From positions 39,311 through 103,310 of the forward strand of contig NZ_BAVR01000006.1 of assembly GCF_000521465.1 (NCBI RefSeq): a stretch of 64,000 nt of DNA, read 5' to 3'. This document shows, in pieces, positions 56,318 to 64,000 of the stretch. The notes under the pieces were generated by a model. The model did not search any database and was not told the origin of the DNA. It saw only the letters and a program-made list of their open reading frames with translations. How positions within the stretch are numbered: the first letter of the stretch is position 1; each line of letters opens with the position of its first letter. This DNA is from Acetivibrio straminisolvens JCM 21531 (GTDB lineage Bacteria; Bacillota; Clostridia; Acetivibrionales; Acetivibrionaceae). The translations under genes and the position numbers were made by a program.

Positions 56318-56363
56318 GAAAGAGCCAAAAGGGATAGAAATTATCCTAAATGGCTCTTTTTTT
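56318..56363 (+). terminator. Rho-independent terminator after clpX
   Basis: AAAGAGCCA at about 56319-56327 pairs with TGGCTCTTT at 56351-56359. An inner GGATA/TATCC stem and a seven-T run follow the usual terminator pattern. Confidence 0.85.
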
Positions 56364-56527
56364 AATTTGGCCTCTTTTATTCCCGAAGTTTATATTATGG
56401 ATAAAAATTACTTTATGCAAATATCAGGATAAAATATCTAACAAGGTAAATAATATAAATGCAGCACAGATGGAATATTTGCTTTGCCTATATTCACAAA
56501 TTTAGAATAATTCGGGGAGGACAAAAA

Positions 56528-58203
56528 ATGCTTACAACTACTCTATTCATTATACAGTTTTTTTTCTCGGTTATAATAGGGCTATATTTTTTAAATCTCT
56601 TAAAATCACAGCAGACTAATAGAAGTGCCATTGATAAAGAGTCAAAGAAGGAGCTGGAAAAGCTAAGAAAGCTAAAAGAAATCAAGCTTTCGGAACCTTT
56701 ATCGGAAAAAACAAGACCTTCTTCATTAAAAGAAATTGTAGGGCAAAGTCAGGGAATTAAGGCACTAAGGGCAGCTCTATGCGGCCCAAACCCTCAGCAT
56801 GTGATTATTTATGGTCCGCCGGGTGTAGGTAAGACAGCGGCAGCAAGGGTAATACTTGAAGAGGCAAAGAAAAGTGAAATATCTCCCTTTAAAAAAGAGG
56901 CAAAATTCGTAGAAGTTGATGCGACCACAATACGGTTTGATGAAAGGGGTATAGCCGACCCATTGATTGGTTCGGTTCACGACCCGATATATCAGGGAGC
57001 AGGAGCATATGGAGTGGCGGGGATTCCCCAGCCCAAGCCTGGTGCTGTAACTAAAGCCCATGGAGGAATACTCTTTTTGGACGAAATTGGTGAGCTCCAT
57101 CCGATACAGATGAACAAGCTATTAAAGGTTCTGGAGGACCGCACTGTATTTCTGGAAAGCGCATATTACAGTTCCGAGGACAAAAATATTCCACCCCACA
57201 TACATGAGATATTTCAAAAAGGGCTACCTGCGGATTTCAGGCTCGTAGGCGCCACAACCAGAACTGCAGATGAAATTCCCGCAGCAATAAGATCCCGTTG
57301 CGTTGAGATATATTTTAGACCGTTAACTCCTGCAGAGATAGCGGAGATTGCCAAAAATGCAGCACAAAAGGGCGGCTTTACCATTGCGGAAGGATGCGCC
57401 GAGCTGGTAGCCAAATACGCTCAAAATGGAAGGGACGCCGTAAACATAGTGCAGATTGCAGGAGGTGTGGCAATTGTAGACGGCAGGAGGCGCATAGAAA
57501 GAAAAGATGTTGAATGGGTGATAGAATTCGGACATTACAGTCCGCGGATTGACAAAAAGGTGACAAAAGGCGAACATGTTGGCTGCATAAACGGCCTTGC
57601 GGTATTCGGCAACTCCACCGGCACAATAATTGAGATAGAGGTTAGTGCCATGAAAGCAGTCAGCGGAAAGGGCACAATTAAAATATCCGGAATAGTTGAA
57701 GAAGAAGAGATGGACGGACGAGGCCACAAGCTAAAAAGAACAAGCTCAGCAAGGTCTTCGGTTGACAATGTCATGACAGTTTTAAAAAGAGTTCTTGGCA
57801 TTAACTACGAGGATTATGACATTCACTTGAATTTTCCGGGAGGCATACCCATAGACGGACCATCGGCAGGTATTGCCATAGCTACAGCGGTTTATTCTGC
57901 CGTCAAAAACCTGCCTATAAATAGTGAAATAGCAATGACCGGTGAGATTTCGATAAGGGGAAAAGTAAAGCCTGTTGGAGGTGTTGTGGCAAAGATAGAA
58001 GCAGCAAAAAATGCCGGAATAAAAAAGTACTTATTGCAAAGGAGAATTGGCAGGATATATTTAATGATATGAATATTGAAGTGATACCGGTTGAAGATAT
58101 ATTTGACGTTATAGAACTGGTATTTGGCAAAGGTCAGGAAGAAGCGGATAATATTCAGATTGAGAGCAAAGCTGTCAATGTATTGAGTGCGTCGGGTGCA
58201 TAA
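56528..58203 (+). CDS. lonB: ATP-dependent protease LonB-type, one frameshift
   Basis: A 558-residue membrane-anchored Lon relative. It has an N-terminal membrane helix (TTTLFIIQFFFSVIIGLYFL), an AAA+ domain (Walker A IIYGPPGVGKTAAARVIL, Walker B GGILFLDEIGEL) and a C-terminal Lon protease domain with the catalytic Ser in IDGPSAGIAIATAV and Lys in the VVAKIEAAKNAGIKK region. The frame breaks in the A run at 58021-58026; one A gives IKKVLIAKENWQDIFND and a stop at 58201-58203. LonB of Bacillus acts in the forespore. Placement after clpX matches Bacillus. ATG 56528 has GGGGAGG upstream. Confidence 0.92.
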
Positions 58204-58328
58204 AAAGGAGGGCATTTACAAAATTAAATTTTAATAATAATATAGTTAGTGGTAATATATTTGTTCAAAATCTGAACTCAATATTACTTCTAAACATTAT
58301 TGTTAAAATTTATAAAGCGGGTGTTTGA

Positions 58329-59348
58329 ATGAAGGACATTTTTATACTGGGAATAGAGACGAGCTGCGATGAGACTTCCGCATCGGTTGTGAAAAATGGA
58401 CGGCAGGTGCTTTCAAATGTGATATCATCCCAGGTTAGTCTTCACCAAAAATATGGAGGAGTTGTACCCGAAATTGCTTCAAGAAAGCATGTAGAGCTCA
58501 TAATGCCGGTTATACACCAAAGTCTTGAAGAAGCCGGAATTAAAATAGGGCAGGTGGATGCCATAGGGGTGACATATGGACCCGGCTTGGTGGGAGCGCT
58601 TTTGGTCGGACTTTCGGCAGCTAAAGCTTTGGCATTTGCTTTGGACAAGCCTCTAATTGGAGTACATCATATTGAAGGACATATAGCTGCCAATTATATA
58701 GAACACAGCAATCTGGAGCCCCCTTTTGTTTGTCTGGTTGCCTCGGGAGGACACAGTCATATTGTATATGTACAGGATTATGACAGATTTGAGATAATGG
58801 GGAAAACCAGAGATGATGCCGCAGGAGAGGCGTTTGACAAAGTCGCAAGGGCTGTCGGTTTGGGATATCCCGGAGGACCTGTAATTGATAAAACTGCTAA
58901 GCTTGGAAACAGCAAGGCAATTGATTTTCCGAGGGTGCATTTTGGAGGCGGCAGTCTGGATTTTAGCTTTAGCGGGCTTAAAACTGCGGTACTCAATTAT
59001 ATTAATACCATGGAGCAAAAAGGCGAAAAGTACAGCGTGGAAGACGTATGTGCCAGCTTTCAGGCAGCGGTTGTGGATGTTCTTACAGATAACCTTGTTT
59101 CAGCTTCAAAGATAAAAGGTGTGAAAAAAGTGGCATTAGCCGGCGGAGTGGCTGCAAATTCCCTTTTGCGCAGCGAACTTGCGGAAAAGGCTAAGAAGCT
59201 CGGATTGGATGTCTTTTATCCAAAGCCGGTACTTTGTACCGATAATGCTGCAATGATAGCTTGTGCAGCATATTATGAATTTTTAAAAGGTCATACATCC
59301 GATGTATACTTAAATGCTGTACCCGGATTAAAGTTAGGTGAAAGGTAA
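58329..59348 (+). CDS. tsaD: tRNA N6-threonylcarbamoyladenosine synthase subunit TsaD
   Basis: A 339-residue Kae1/TsaD (ASKHA fold). It shows [18 protein letters not shown], the metal-binding histidines ([15 protein letters not shown]), [17 protein letters not shown] and the C-terminal [20 protein letters not shown] with [20 protein letters not shown]. It makes t6A at position 37 of ANN-decoding tRNAs with TsaB, C and E. Start is ATG 58329 (GCGGGTG upstream, weak site). Frame intact. Confidence 0.96.
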   Translation: MKDIFILGIETSCDETSASVVKNGRQVLSNVISSQVSLHQKYGGVVPEIASRKHVELIMPVIHQSLEEAGIKIGQVDAIGVTYGPGLVGALLVGLSAAKALAFALDKPLIGVHHIEGHIAANYIEHSNLEPPFVCLVASGGHSHIVYVQDYDRFEIMGKTRDDAAGEAFDKVARAVGLGYPGGPVIDKTAKLGNSKAIDFPRVHFGGGSLDFSFSGLKTAVLNYINTMEQKGEKYSVEDVCASFQAAVVDVLTDNLVSASKIKGVKKVALAGGVAANSLLRSELAEKAKKLGLDVFYPKPVLCTDNAAMIACAAYYEFLKGHTSDVYLNAVPGLKLGER

Positions 59349-59351
59349 AAA

Positions 59352-59398
59352 AGCTGTGGATAACTTTTTACTTAATCCACAGTAGATTTATTTTTTTC
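59352..59398 (+). terminator. Terminator after tsaD, containing a DnaA-box-like arm
   Basis: CTGTGGAT (59354-59361) pairs with ATCCACAG (59375-59382), followed by TAGATTTATTTTTTT. The left arm includes TGTGGATAA (59355-59363), a perfect DnaA-box sequence. Confidence 0.75.
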
Positions 59399-60031
59399 AA
59401 AGAGCAAATTTTGGCATAAAATGGGATGAATGTGGGAGAAGGTATTAGAATAAAAATAGTAATATAGTACTATTTTTTTCTCTAATTTTTGCTGACAATT
59501 CCAATCAAATCTCCAAAGAAAAAATGGAGAATATTAGAATGTAGTAAATTCAAGGCTTTCAGACAAATGTTTTGATTTAAAGCCAATTGCAAAAGTAAAT
59601 GTTTACATAAATTTTTTTGGAGAATAATATCACATTTTGGGTTAAAAGTCCTATTTAAAAAAGACAGAAACTTGACGAAGGTTGTTGAAATATGTCGTGT
59701 GAATATTGTGGAAATATTACTTAAACCCAGTTGTCCCAAAAGGTCATAGGTGTGGATAACCCTGTGGATATTGTGGATTAGTATTAATACATGGGGATAA
59801 AAAATGAAAAATGATTGGAATATAAAATAGAAACTTTGACAATAGAAAAATATATTTTGATTTTTTGTTTTCTGGAATTATATAAGGTATATTACTGAAT
59901 TATAAATACAGTTGTCTAAATTAAGGGATATTAATTTATGTAAACTTTGCTGAATTTTTATTGATATGAGTAAAATAAAGATGTGAATCAATTTTTAAAA
60001 AGCTCTAAAAAAGTATTCGGGCAGATACCTC
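59399..60031. other. Long AT-rich gap with a DnaA-box cluster
   Basis: About 630 bases between the convergent tsaD and lytic transglycosylase genes hold no gene I can support. The cluster of DnaA-type 9-mers at 59751-59800 is described in its own entry. Further minor matches occur (59707-59715). The stretch is otherwise low complexity (A/T) and has no promoter pair that I trust. Confidence 0.5.
59751..59800 (-). promoter_or_regulatory. DnaA-box cluster (four same-orientation boxes in 50 bp)
   Basis: Against the consensus TTATNCACA (here read as its complement TGTGGATAA): a perfect box at 59751-59759, one-mismatch boxes at 59763-59771 (TGTGGATAT) and 59772-59780 (TGTGGATTA), and TGGGGATAA at 59792-59800. 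Another perfect box lies at 59355-59363. No dnaA, dnaN or AT-rich unwinding element is adjacent, so I call it a DnaA-binding cluster and not an origin. Confidence 0.5.
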
Positions 60032-60717
60032 TTATCCGCCCGAATACAAAGTGTAGTACTGCATAACTTTTTTGACGTAATTTTGTGTTTCTTCAAAAGG
60101 TGGAATACCGCCGTACTTGATAACATTGTACGGACCTGCATTGTATGCCGCAAGGGCAAGAACCATATCGCCGTCAAATCTTGCAAGCTGGTCCTTAATG
60201 TACCTTGTTCCTCCGTCAATGTTCTGGGCAATATCCCAAGGGTCACTGACTTTTAGGGCATCTGCGGTTCCGGGCATCAGCTGCATCAGACCTTGGGCAC
60301 CGAATGGGAGAGGGCATAAGGGTCAAAATTGGATTCCTGTTTGATTATCGCCCTTATTAGGTTTTTGTTGACACCGTATTTTGCAGAGGCATTTTCAATG
60401 CACTGGTTTATCAATTCCATGCGTGCATTTTTATCCTCTGGAATATATGCGGTGCTTCGTGCCCGGGAAAGCTTGGCTCTTTGAACGTCGAGACTTCTGT
60501 CATTGCCCTCTTTATCCACTGCTTTTACTGTTGAAGTTGAATTTGACGCACCGTAAGTTTCCAAGCTGAAGGTACCCGTATTTGCATTAACAGCATTGCT
60601 GCTGTCTATGAGCGTGTTTAGCACCTCATTAAAGTCTTTGGAAGACTTGGTGAGTTTAAGCGGAACTCTGCTCTGAATTTCATTTAATTTTTGCTCAAAT
60701 ATATCACTGACTCTCAA
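60032..60717 (-). CDS. Lytic transglycosylase (SLT/GEWL type), one frameshift
   Basis: A 228-residue protein with a low-complexity Ser/Asn-rich N-terminal half and a C-terminal SLT domain. Visible motifs are the catalytic Glu in [39 protein letters not shown] and [12 protein letters not shown]. The frame breaks at about 60300; one added base gives [14 protein letters not shown], the invariant core. No classic signal peptide is seen. Start is TTG 60717, overlapping the stop of the small ORF before it (TTGA), with no clear ribosome-binding site, so translation is probably coupled. Confidence 0.85.
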
Positions 60718-60944
60718 GTTTTATCACCCGTTCTGCTTTGTATATTTTGAAGCAAACTATAATATTCTTTGCAATTTACGATAAAGCATAAAACTTTAAA
60801 AATAATATCGGCATCAATGACTTTGAGCATAACACCAAATGCAAATAAAAGGGGAGGGAATTTAAAACAGAAACAACTATAAGTTATATCTCTGCCTAGA
60901 GAAAAAGCAGCAAAAAAGAACATGAAAAATAACAATTCTAGCAA
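60714..60944 (-). CDS. Small hydrophobic protein, uncertain
   Basis: A possible 76-residue protein, hydrophobic at the start (LLFFMFFFAAFSLG) and polar at the end ([13 protein letters not shown]). It fills exactly the space between two minus-strand genes: its TTG at 60944 overlaps the stop of the Cys-rich gene, and its stop overlaps the TTG of the transglycosylase. That tight packing favours a real coupled gene. The absence of a ribosome-binding site and a rather Phe-rich composition argue against it. No family recognised. Confidence 0.35.
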   Translation of the reverse strand: MLELLFFMFFFAAFSLGRDITYSCFCFKFPPLLFAFGVMLKVIDADIIFKVLCFIVNCKEYYSLLQNIQSRTGDKT

Positions 60945-61258
60945 ACTGCCGATTTTACTCTTTTTGCAAATTTGGAGCAGACCTTTTTTGTTCTGCCGTC
61001 ATATTTGCGTACGGTAAACAGTTGGCATATACCGACAGCTTTATCTTCTAAGTTGGAGGTATCAAAGATAATAAAGTGCTCACAGTCCATGCAAGTATGT
61101 ATTTTTCTCTTTATTGAGCTGAATGCGGGCATAAATCTATGTTTGGAACAAACATAATCCGATGACACTATACCTTTTTCAATGCATAATATATCGTTAT
61201 TTATGTTTATTGCGGTTCCTTTAAGACAATTGCTGCAAGTTCTTTTTACTTTGTTCAA
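60938..61258 (-). CDS. Cysteine-rich protein with an internally duplicated motif
   Basis: A 106-residue soluble protein with eight cysteines in two similar halves. Residues 8-37 read TCSNCLKG … CIEKG … VCSKHRF; residues 56-95 read TCMDCEHF … GICQLF … VCSKFAKR. Each half therefore has C-x2-C, a middle C, and a C-S-K. It looks like a small metal-binding or redox module duplicated in tandem; no family recognised. Start is TTG 61258 behind a strong GGGAGGAG. It heads the minus-strand unit with the small ORF and the transglycosylase. Confidence 0.65.
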   Translation of the reverse strand: MNKVKRTCSNCLKGTAININNDILCIEKGIVSSDYVCSKHRFMPAFSSIKRKIHTCMDCEHFIIFDTSNLEDKAVGICQLFTVRKYDGRTKKVCSKFAKRVKSAVC

Positions 61259-61610
61259 AGTTTACTCCTCCCAAACAATATTACTGGAATTCACTGTCAT
61301 TTTCGTAAAGCCTGCCCTAAATCCAATAGCTTTGGCAATTTAGACTTTGGAGATATTAAACGACATATTACCTTTTTAACTTTTATATAAGAATTAGTGA
61401 AATACTATCACTAATGTTACTTTCGGTTAATATTATAAGTTATCTCGGTACACAATATTATAACACTACAATACAGCTTGTGGAAGGATGTGGGAAATAA
61501 TATTCATCATTTTTATTTCAAAAAAGGATTCATTAAGGTATAATAATGTAAAACCCTTTAATACAGTAATTATCAAAATAAATCGCAATCATATTATAAA
61601 GGAGACAGTT
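61259..61610. promoter_or_regulatory. Divergent gap with a perfect inverted repeat
   Basis: About 350 bases between the Cys-rich gene and the DUF402 gene. ATTAGTGA (61393-61400) and TCACTAAT (61408-61415) form a perfect 8-bp inverted repeat around 7 bases, operator-like. AATATTATAA occurs twice (61429-61438, 61454-61463); on the minus strand each contains TATAAT. A plus-strand TATAAT lies at 61539-61544 with a poor -35. Confidence 0.4.
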
Positions 61611-62081
61611 ATGAAGAAACCGATTGTGTTAAGACAAAGGTACATACCCGCTGAAGTTATTGATATAACTGGAGATGAGCTGGTTTTCAGAAGTGAAGAA
61701 CTTTTGGTAACGAAGTGGAAACCGATAAGACAAAGGGCGGATATTTCCGGAGGTATTTCGTTTACATTCCTGAAGGAAGGCTACAAGGTCAGTAAATTTC
61801 TTGGACCATCCGGCGAGTTTAAATATTGGTATTGCGACATAATAAAAGTTTTATATGATGAGAAGCAGGATAAGTATACATTGGTGGATTTGCTTCTTGA
61901 TGTGAAAATAATGCCCGACGGCAGGGTAGAAGTTCTTGATGCCGATGAACTTGCCGAAGCATTGAAGAATAATATAATAAGTCTGGAGGAAGCCTGCATG
62001 TCGCTGGGCATATTGGATAAAATACTTAAGATGGCCTATAGCGGCAAATTTCCGCCGGAGATTTGCTTGAAGGATTATTGA
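61611..62081 (+). CDS. DUF402 family protein
   Basis: A 156-residue protein starting MKKPIVLRQRYIPAEVIDIT. The DUF402 core is EELLVTKWKPIRQRADISGG and FKYWYCDIIKVLYDEKQDKY followed by TLVDLLLDVKIMPDGRVEV, with the acidic residues this phosphatase-like fold uses to bind metal. Staphylococcal relatives hydrolyse nucleoside tri- and diphosphates; the substrate here is unknown. ATG 61611 has GGAGA upstream; the longer reading from 61488 has no ribosome-binding site. Confidence 0.72.
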   Translation: MKKPIVLRQRYIPAEVIDITGDELVFRSEELLVTKWKPIRQRADISGGISFTFLKEGYKVSKFLGPSGEFKYWYCDIIKVLYDEKQDKYTLVDLLLDVKIMPDGRVEVLDADELAEALKNNIISLEEACMSLGILDKILKMAYSGKFPPEICLKDY

Positions 62082-62114
62082 TTGCAATACATTAAACTAT
62101 GTAAGGAGCATTTA

Positions 62115-62965
62115 ATGATGGATAGATTTGTTGACATGCACACCCACTCTGTTGCATCCGACGGCAGCATGCTTCCGTCAGAGCTTGTAAGGCATGCAAA
62201 GGAAAGTGGTTTGTCAGCAGTGGCTCTTACGGATCATGATACTGTGGACGGTATAAAGGAGGCCCTTGAAGAAGGGGAAAGAATAGGATTTGAAGTTGTT
62301 CCCGGTGTGGAGATAAGTCTGGATTTTGACACTGAAATGCACATGCTGGGCTACTTTTTCGGTCAAAGCTATCTGAATATAGAACCTTTGCTTAAGGGAT
62401 TGAGGGAAAACAGGGAAAAAAGAAATCCTAAAATAGTTGAAAAGCTTAACCGCATGGGATTTGATATTACCATTGATGAGGTTGTAACCGAGGCGAAGGG
62501 AAGGGTAGTGGCAAGGCCCCATATAGCGAATGTAATGGTGAAGAAGGGTTATGTAAAAAGCGTTGCTGAAGCTTTTGAGAAGTACCTTGCCAATGGTAAG
62601 CCTGCTTATGTAAAAAGAGACACACTGACCCCGGAAGAGGGTATAAAGGCAATAAGGGATGCGGGAGGAATTCCTGTCTTGGCCCACCCTATTTACCTGG
62701 GGCTTAGCCTTGAAAAGCTCGATGAACTTATTGCAAGGTTGGTTGCCGTCGGCCTGAAAGGAATTGAGCGTACTATGTGGATAATACTGCCGACGATACC
62801 GGAAACCTTTTGAGGCTTGCAATAAAGCATAATATTGTGCCTACAGGAGGAAGCGATTTTCATGGCAGCTTTAAGCCCGATATCAGCATGGGAAAGGGCA
62901 GGGGGAATCTGAAAGTGCCCTATGAGGTTCTTGAGAGGTTAAAAAGTATCAGTGACGGTGTATAG
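62115..62965 (+). CDS. PHP-domain phosphoesterase, one frameshift
   Basis: A 283-residue PHP metallo-phosphoesterase with the ordered metal motifs: DMHTHSVASDGSMLPSELV, ALTDHDTVDG, VVPGVEISLDFD, HIANVMVKKGYV, PVLAHPIYLG and, after the repair, TGGSDFHGSFKPD. The frame breaks at about 62768; one added G gives GLKGIEAYYVDNTADDTGN. Such stand-alone PHP proteins include TrpH/YciV-like nucleotide 3',5'-phosphatases; that role is likely but unproven. Start is ATG 62115 behind AAGGAG, 33 bases after the DUF402 gene. Confidence 0.85.
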
Positions 62966-63009
62966 TATTTTGGAAGATAATGTTCGGATTGAATTCCAAT
63001 TCAAGGGTG

Positions 63010-63037
63010 TTGACAGATAAATTAAAAGTGGTATAAT
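63010..63037 (+). promoter_or_regulatory. Promoter of smpB, with leader hairpin
   Basis: TTGACA (63010-63015), 16 bases, then a perfect TATAAT (63032-63037). Downstream, CCCTT and AAGGG (about 63070-63087) form a short hairpin followed by TTATTTTT, which may act as a weak attenuator before smpB. Confidence 0.65.
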
Positions 63038-63137
63038 ATTTACGAATGATGAATATATTTTTATAAATGCCCTTTCACTGCGAAGGGTTATTTTTATCCG
63101 GTCAATTGGTAACATTAAAGTGACAGGCGGTAGTATA

Positions 63138-63602
63138 ATGGCAAAGGAAGAAAAGAGAGTTGTAGCACAAAATAGAAAAGCGAGGCATGACTATTTTATT
63201 GAACAGACTATTGAGGCGGGGATAGTTTTGTCAGGTACTGAAGTTAAGTCAATCAGGGCAGGCAAAGTTAGCCTCAAGGACAGTTATGCCAATGTCAAAA
63301 ACGGTGAAGTGTTTATATACGGTATGCATATTAGTCCCTATGAGCAGGGCAACATATTCAATAAGGACCCTCTAAGGGACAGGAAGCTTCTTTTGCACAG
63401 AGCTGAAATAAATAAGCTTATAGGTTATATTCAGCAGAAGGGAATGACTTTAGTGCCGCTGGAAGTTTACTTTAAGAATGGTAAAGTGAAGATTGAGCTG
63501 GGTATAGGAAAAGGTAAGAAGCTCTACGACAAGAGAGAAGACATTGCCAAGAGAGATGCCCAGAGAGAAATTGACAAAAGGATTAAAGAAAGCTTTAGAT
63601 AG
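63138..63602 (+). CDS. smpB: SsrA-binding protein SmpB
   Basis: A 154-residue tmRNA partner. It starts [20 protein letters not shown] and has the core [20 protein letters not shown] and [20 protein letters not shown], and the basic tail [20 protein letters not shown]. It delivers tmRNA to stalled ribosomes. ATG 63138 has a weak site (GGCGG) upstream. It is placed 33 bases before ssrA, the usual arrangement. Confidence 0.96.
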   Translation: MAKEEKRVVAQNRKARHDYFIEQTIEAGIVLSGTEVKSIRAGKVSLKDSYANVKNGEVFIYGMHISPYEQGNIFNKDPLRDRKLLLHRAEINKLIGYIQQKGMTLVPLEVYFKNGKVKIELGIGKGKKLYDKREDIAKRDAQREIDKRIKESFR

Positions 63603-63635
63603 TGAAGTTTAAGGTTATAATTGAAAATTTAACAT

Positions 63636-64000
63636 GGGGGCGTATTGGTTTCGACGGGATTGTTGAAACTTGAGTAGCGGGTAGAGGATTCTCGTTGGCC
63701 TCTTTAAAAAACGAGAAAATAAAATAAACGCTAACGAAGATAATTACGCTTTAGCTGCTGCCTAATATAGGCGGCCCGTCAGTCCAAGGTTCCTGCGCCT
63801 TGGGTAGCTGGCGTCATTAAGTCAGGCCTTTTGAGTGGGAAGGATAAACTCTAGAACTATCACAGTGGTAGCCTTGAGCTGTGACGGTTTTTAAAGGATA
63901 CCGATATCCAAAGCCTGCCCTTGGGCGTTGGTTGAGGGAATTTTAAAATAAGGGCTGCACCCGGAGAAGCTCTTGTGGATATGGTTTCGGACAGGGGTTC
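63636..64000 (+). ncRNA. ssrA: Transfer-messenger RNA (3' end cut by window edge)
   Basis: The 5' end GGGGGCGTATTGGTTTCGACG is the tmRNA signature. The tag reading frame at 63730-63765 (GCT AAC GAA GAT AAT TAC ... TAA) encodes ANEDNYALAAA, ending in the AlaLeuAlaAlaAla degron seen by ClpXP. The window ends in GGACAGGGGTTC, the T-arm, so only the last 20 or so bases are missing. TATAAT at 63616-63621 is a plausible promoter -10. Confidence 0.95.

Noticed and set aside
59751..59800. Chromosomal origin (oriC)
   Set aside because: No dnaA, dnaN, gyrase or rpmH gene is near, and no AT-rich 13-mer array is obvious; a DnaA-binding cluster is the safer call.

Overview
This looks like a chromosomal segment of a low-GC, spore-forming Clostridium-type Firmicute. 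The best match I can suggest is Acetivibrio (Clostridium) thermocellus or a close relative. The grounds are the housekeeping gene order (rpmG-secE-nusG-rplKA-rplJL-rpoBC-L7Ae-rpsL-rpsG-fusA-tuf), the tmRNA tag ANEDNYALAAA, a sporulation-type LonB, an alr-mazEF block, and S-layer polysaccharide genes. The species call is inference, since no database was searched.

Layout. (1) 1-5.2 kb: the start of a GntR/MocR-type regulator on the minus strand, then an envelope-polysaccharide cluster (UbiA-type prenyltransferase, hexapeptide acyltransferase, GT4 glycosyltransferase, DUF4330 protein, O-antigen-ligase-type protein). (2) 5.3-10.4 kb: coiled-coil protein, bifunctional NAD(P)HX repair enzyme, alanine racemase, MazEF toxin-antitoxin, and a membrane-anchored coiled-coil protein. 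(3) 10.5-13.5 kb, minus strand: TagA/WecG-type glycosyltransferase and a fused GT4-CsaB pyruvyltransferase, likely for the secondary cell-wall polymer that SLH proteins bind. (4) 13.8-24.7 kb: YitT protein, split transketolase, an ABC-2/GldG/DUF4340 operon, a YkvI-type transporter, a DUF5711 protein and CvpA. (5) 24.9-28.4 kb: ilvD-ilvB. (6) 28.6-45.1 kb: transcription and translation genes with an L10 leader. (7) 45.4-52.9 kb: ECF-type sigma/anti-sigma pair, VanW lipoprotein, a Crh-like HPr plus Enzyme I-like pair, uvrC, and a phosphoesterase. (8) 53-59.3 kb: tig-clpP-clpX-lonB-tsaD. (9) 59.3-64 kb: a gap with a DnaA-box cluster, a minus-strand unit (Cys-rich protein, small hydrophobic ORF, lytic transglycosylase), DUF402, PHP phosphoesterase, smpB and ssrA (cut at the window end).

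Data quality dominates the reading. Twenty-four genes are interrupted by about 34 single-base frameshifts. Each is repaired by adding exactly one base, never by removing one. Essential genes are hit, including rpoB, rpoC (six times), rplJ and fusA. I treat these as sequence or consensus errors rather than pseudogenes and give each gene its full repaired span. I saw no IS element, CRISPR array, rRNA or tRNA.

The most interesting biology is the His-less HPr paired with an Enzyme I-like protein, the DnaA-box cluster far from any visible origin gene, the GT4-CsaB fusion, the promoter framed by a perfect 13-bp inverted repeat before the L7Ae gene, and the terminator hairpin that buries the ribosome-binding site of the YkvI-type gene.
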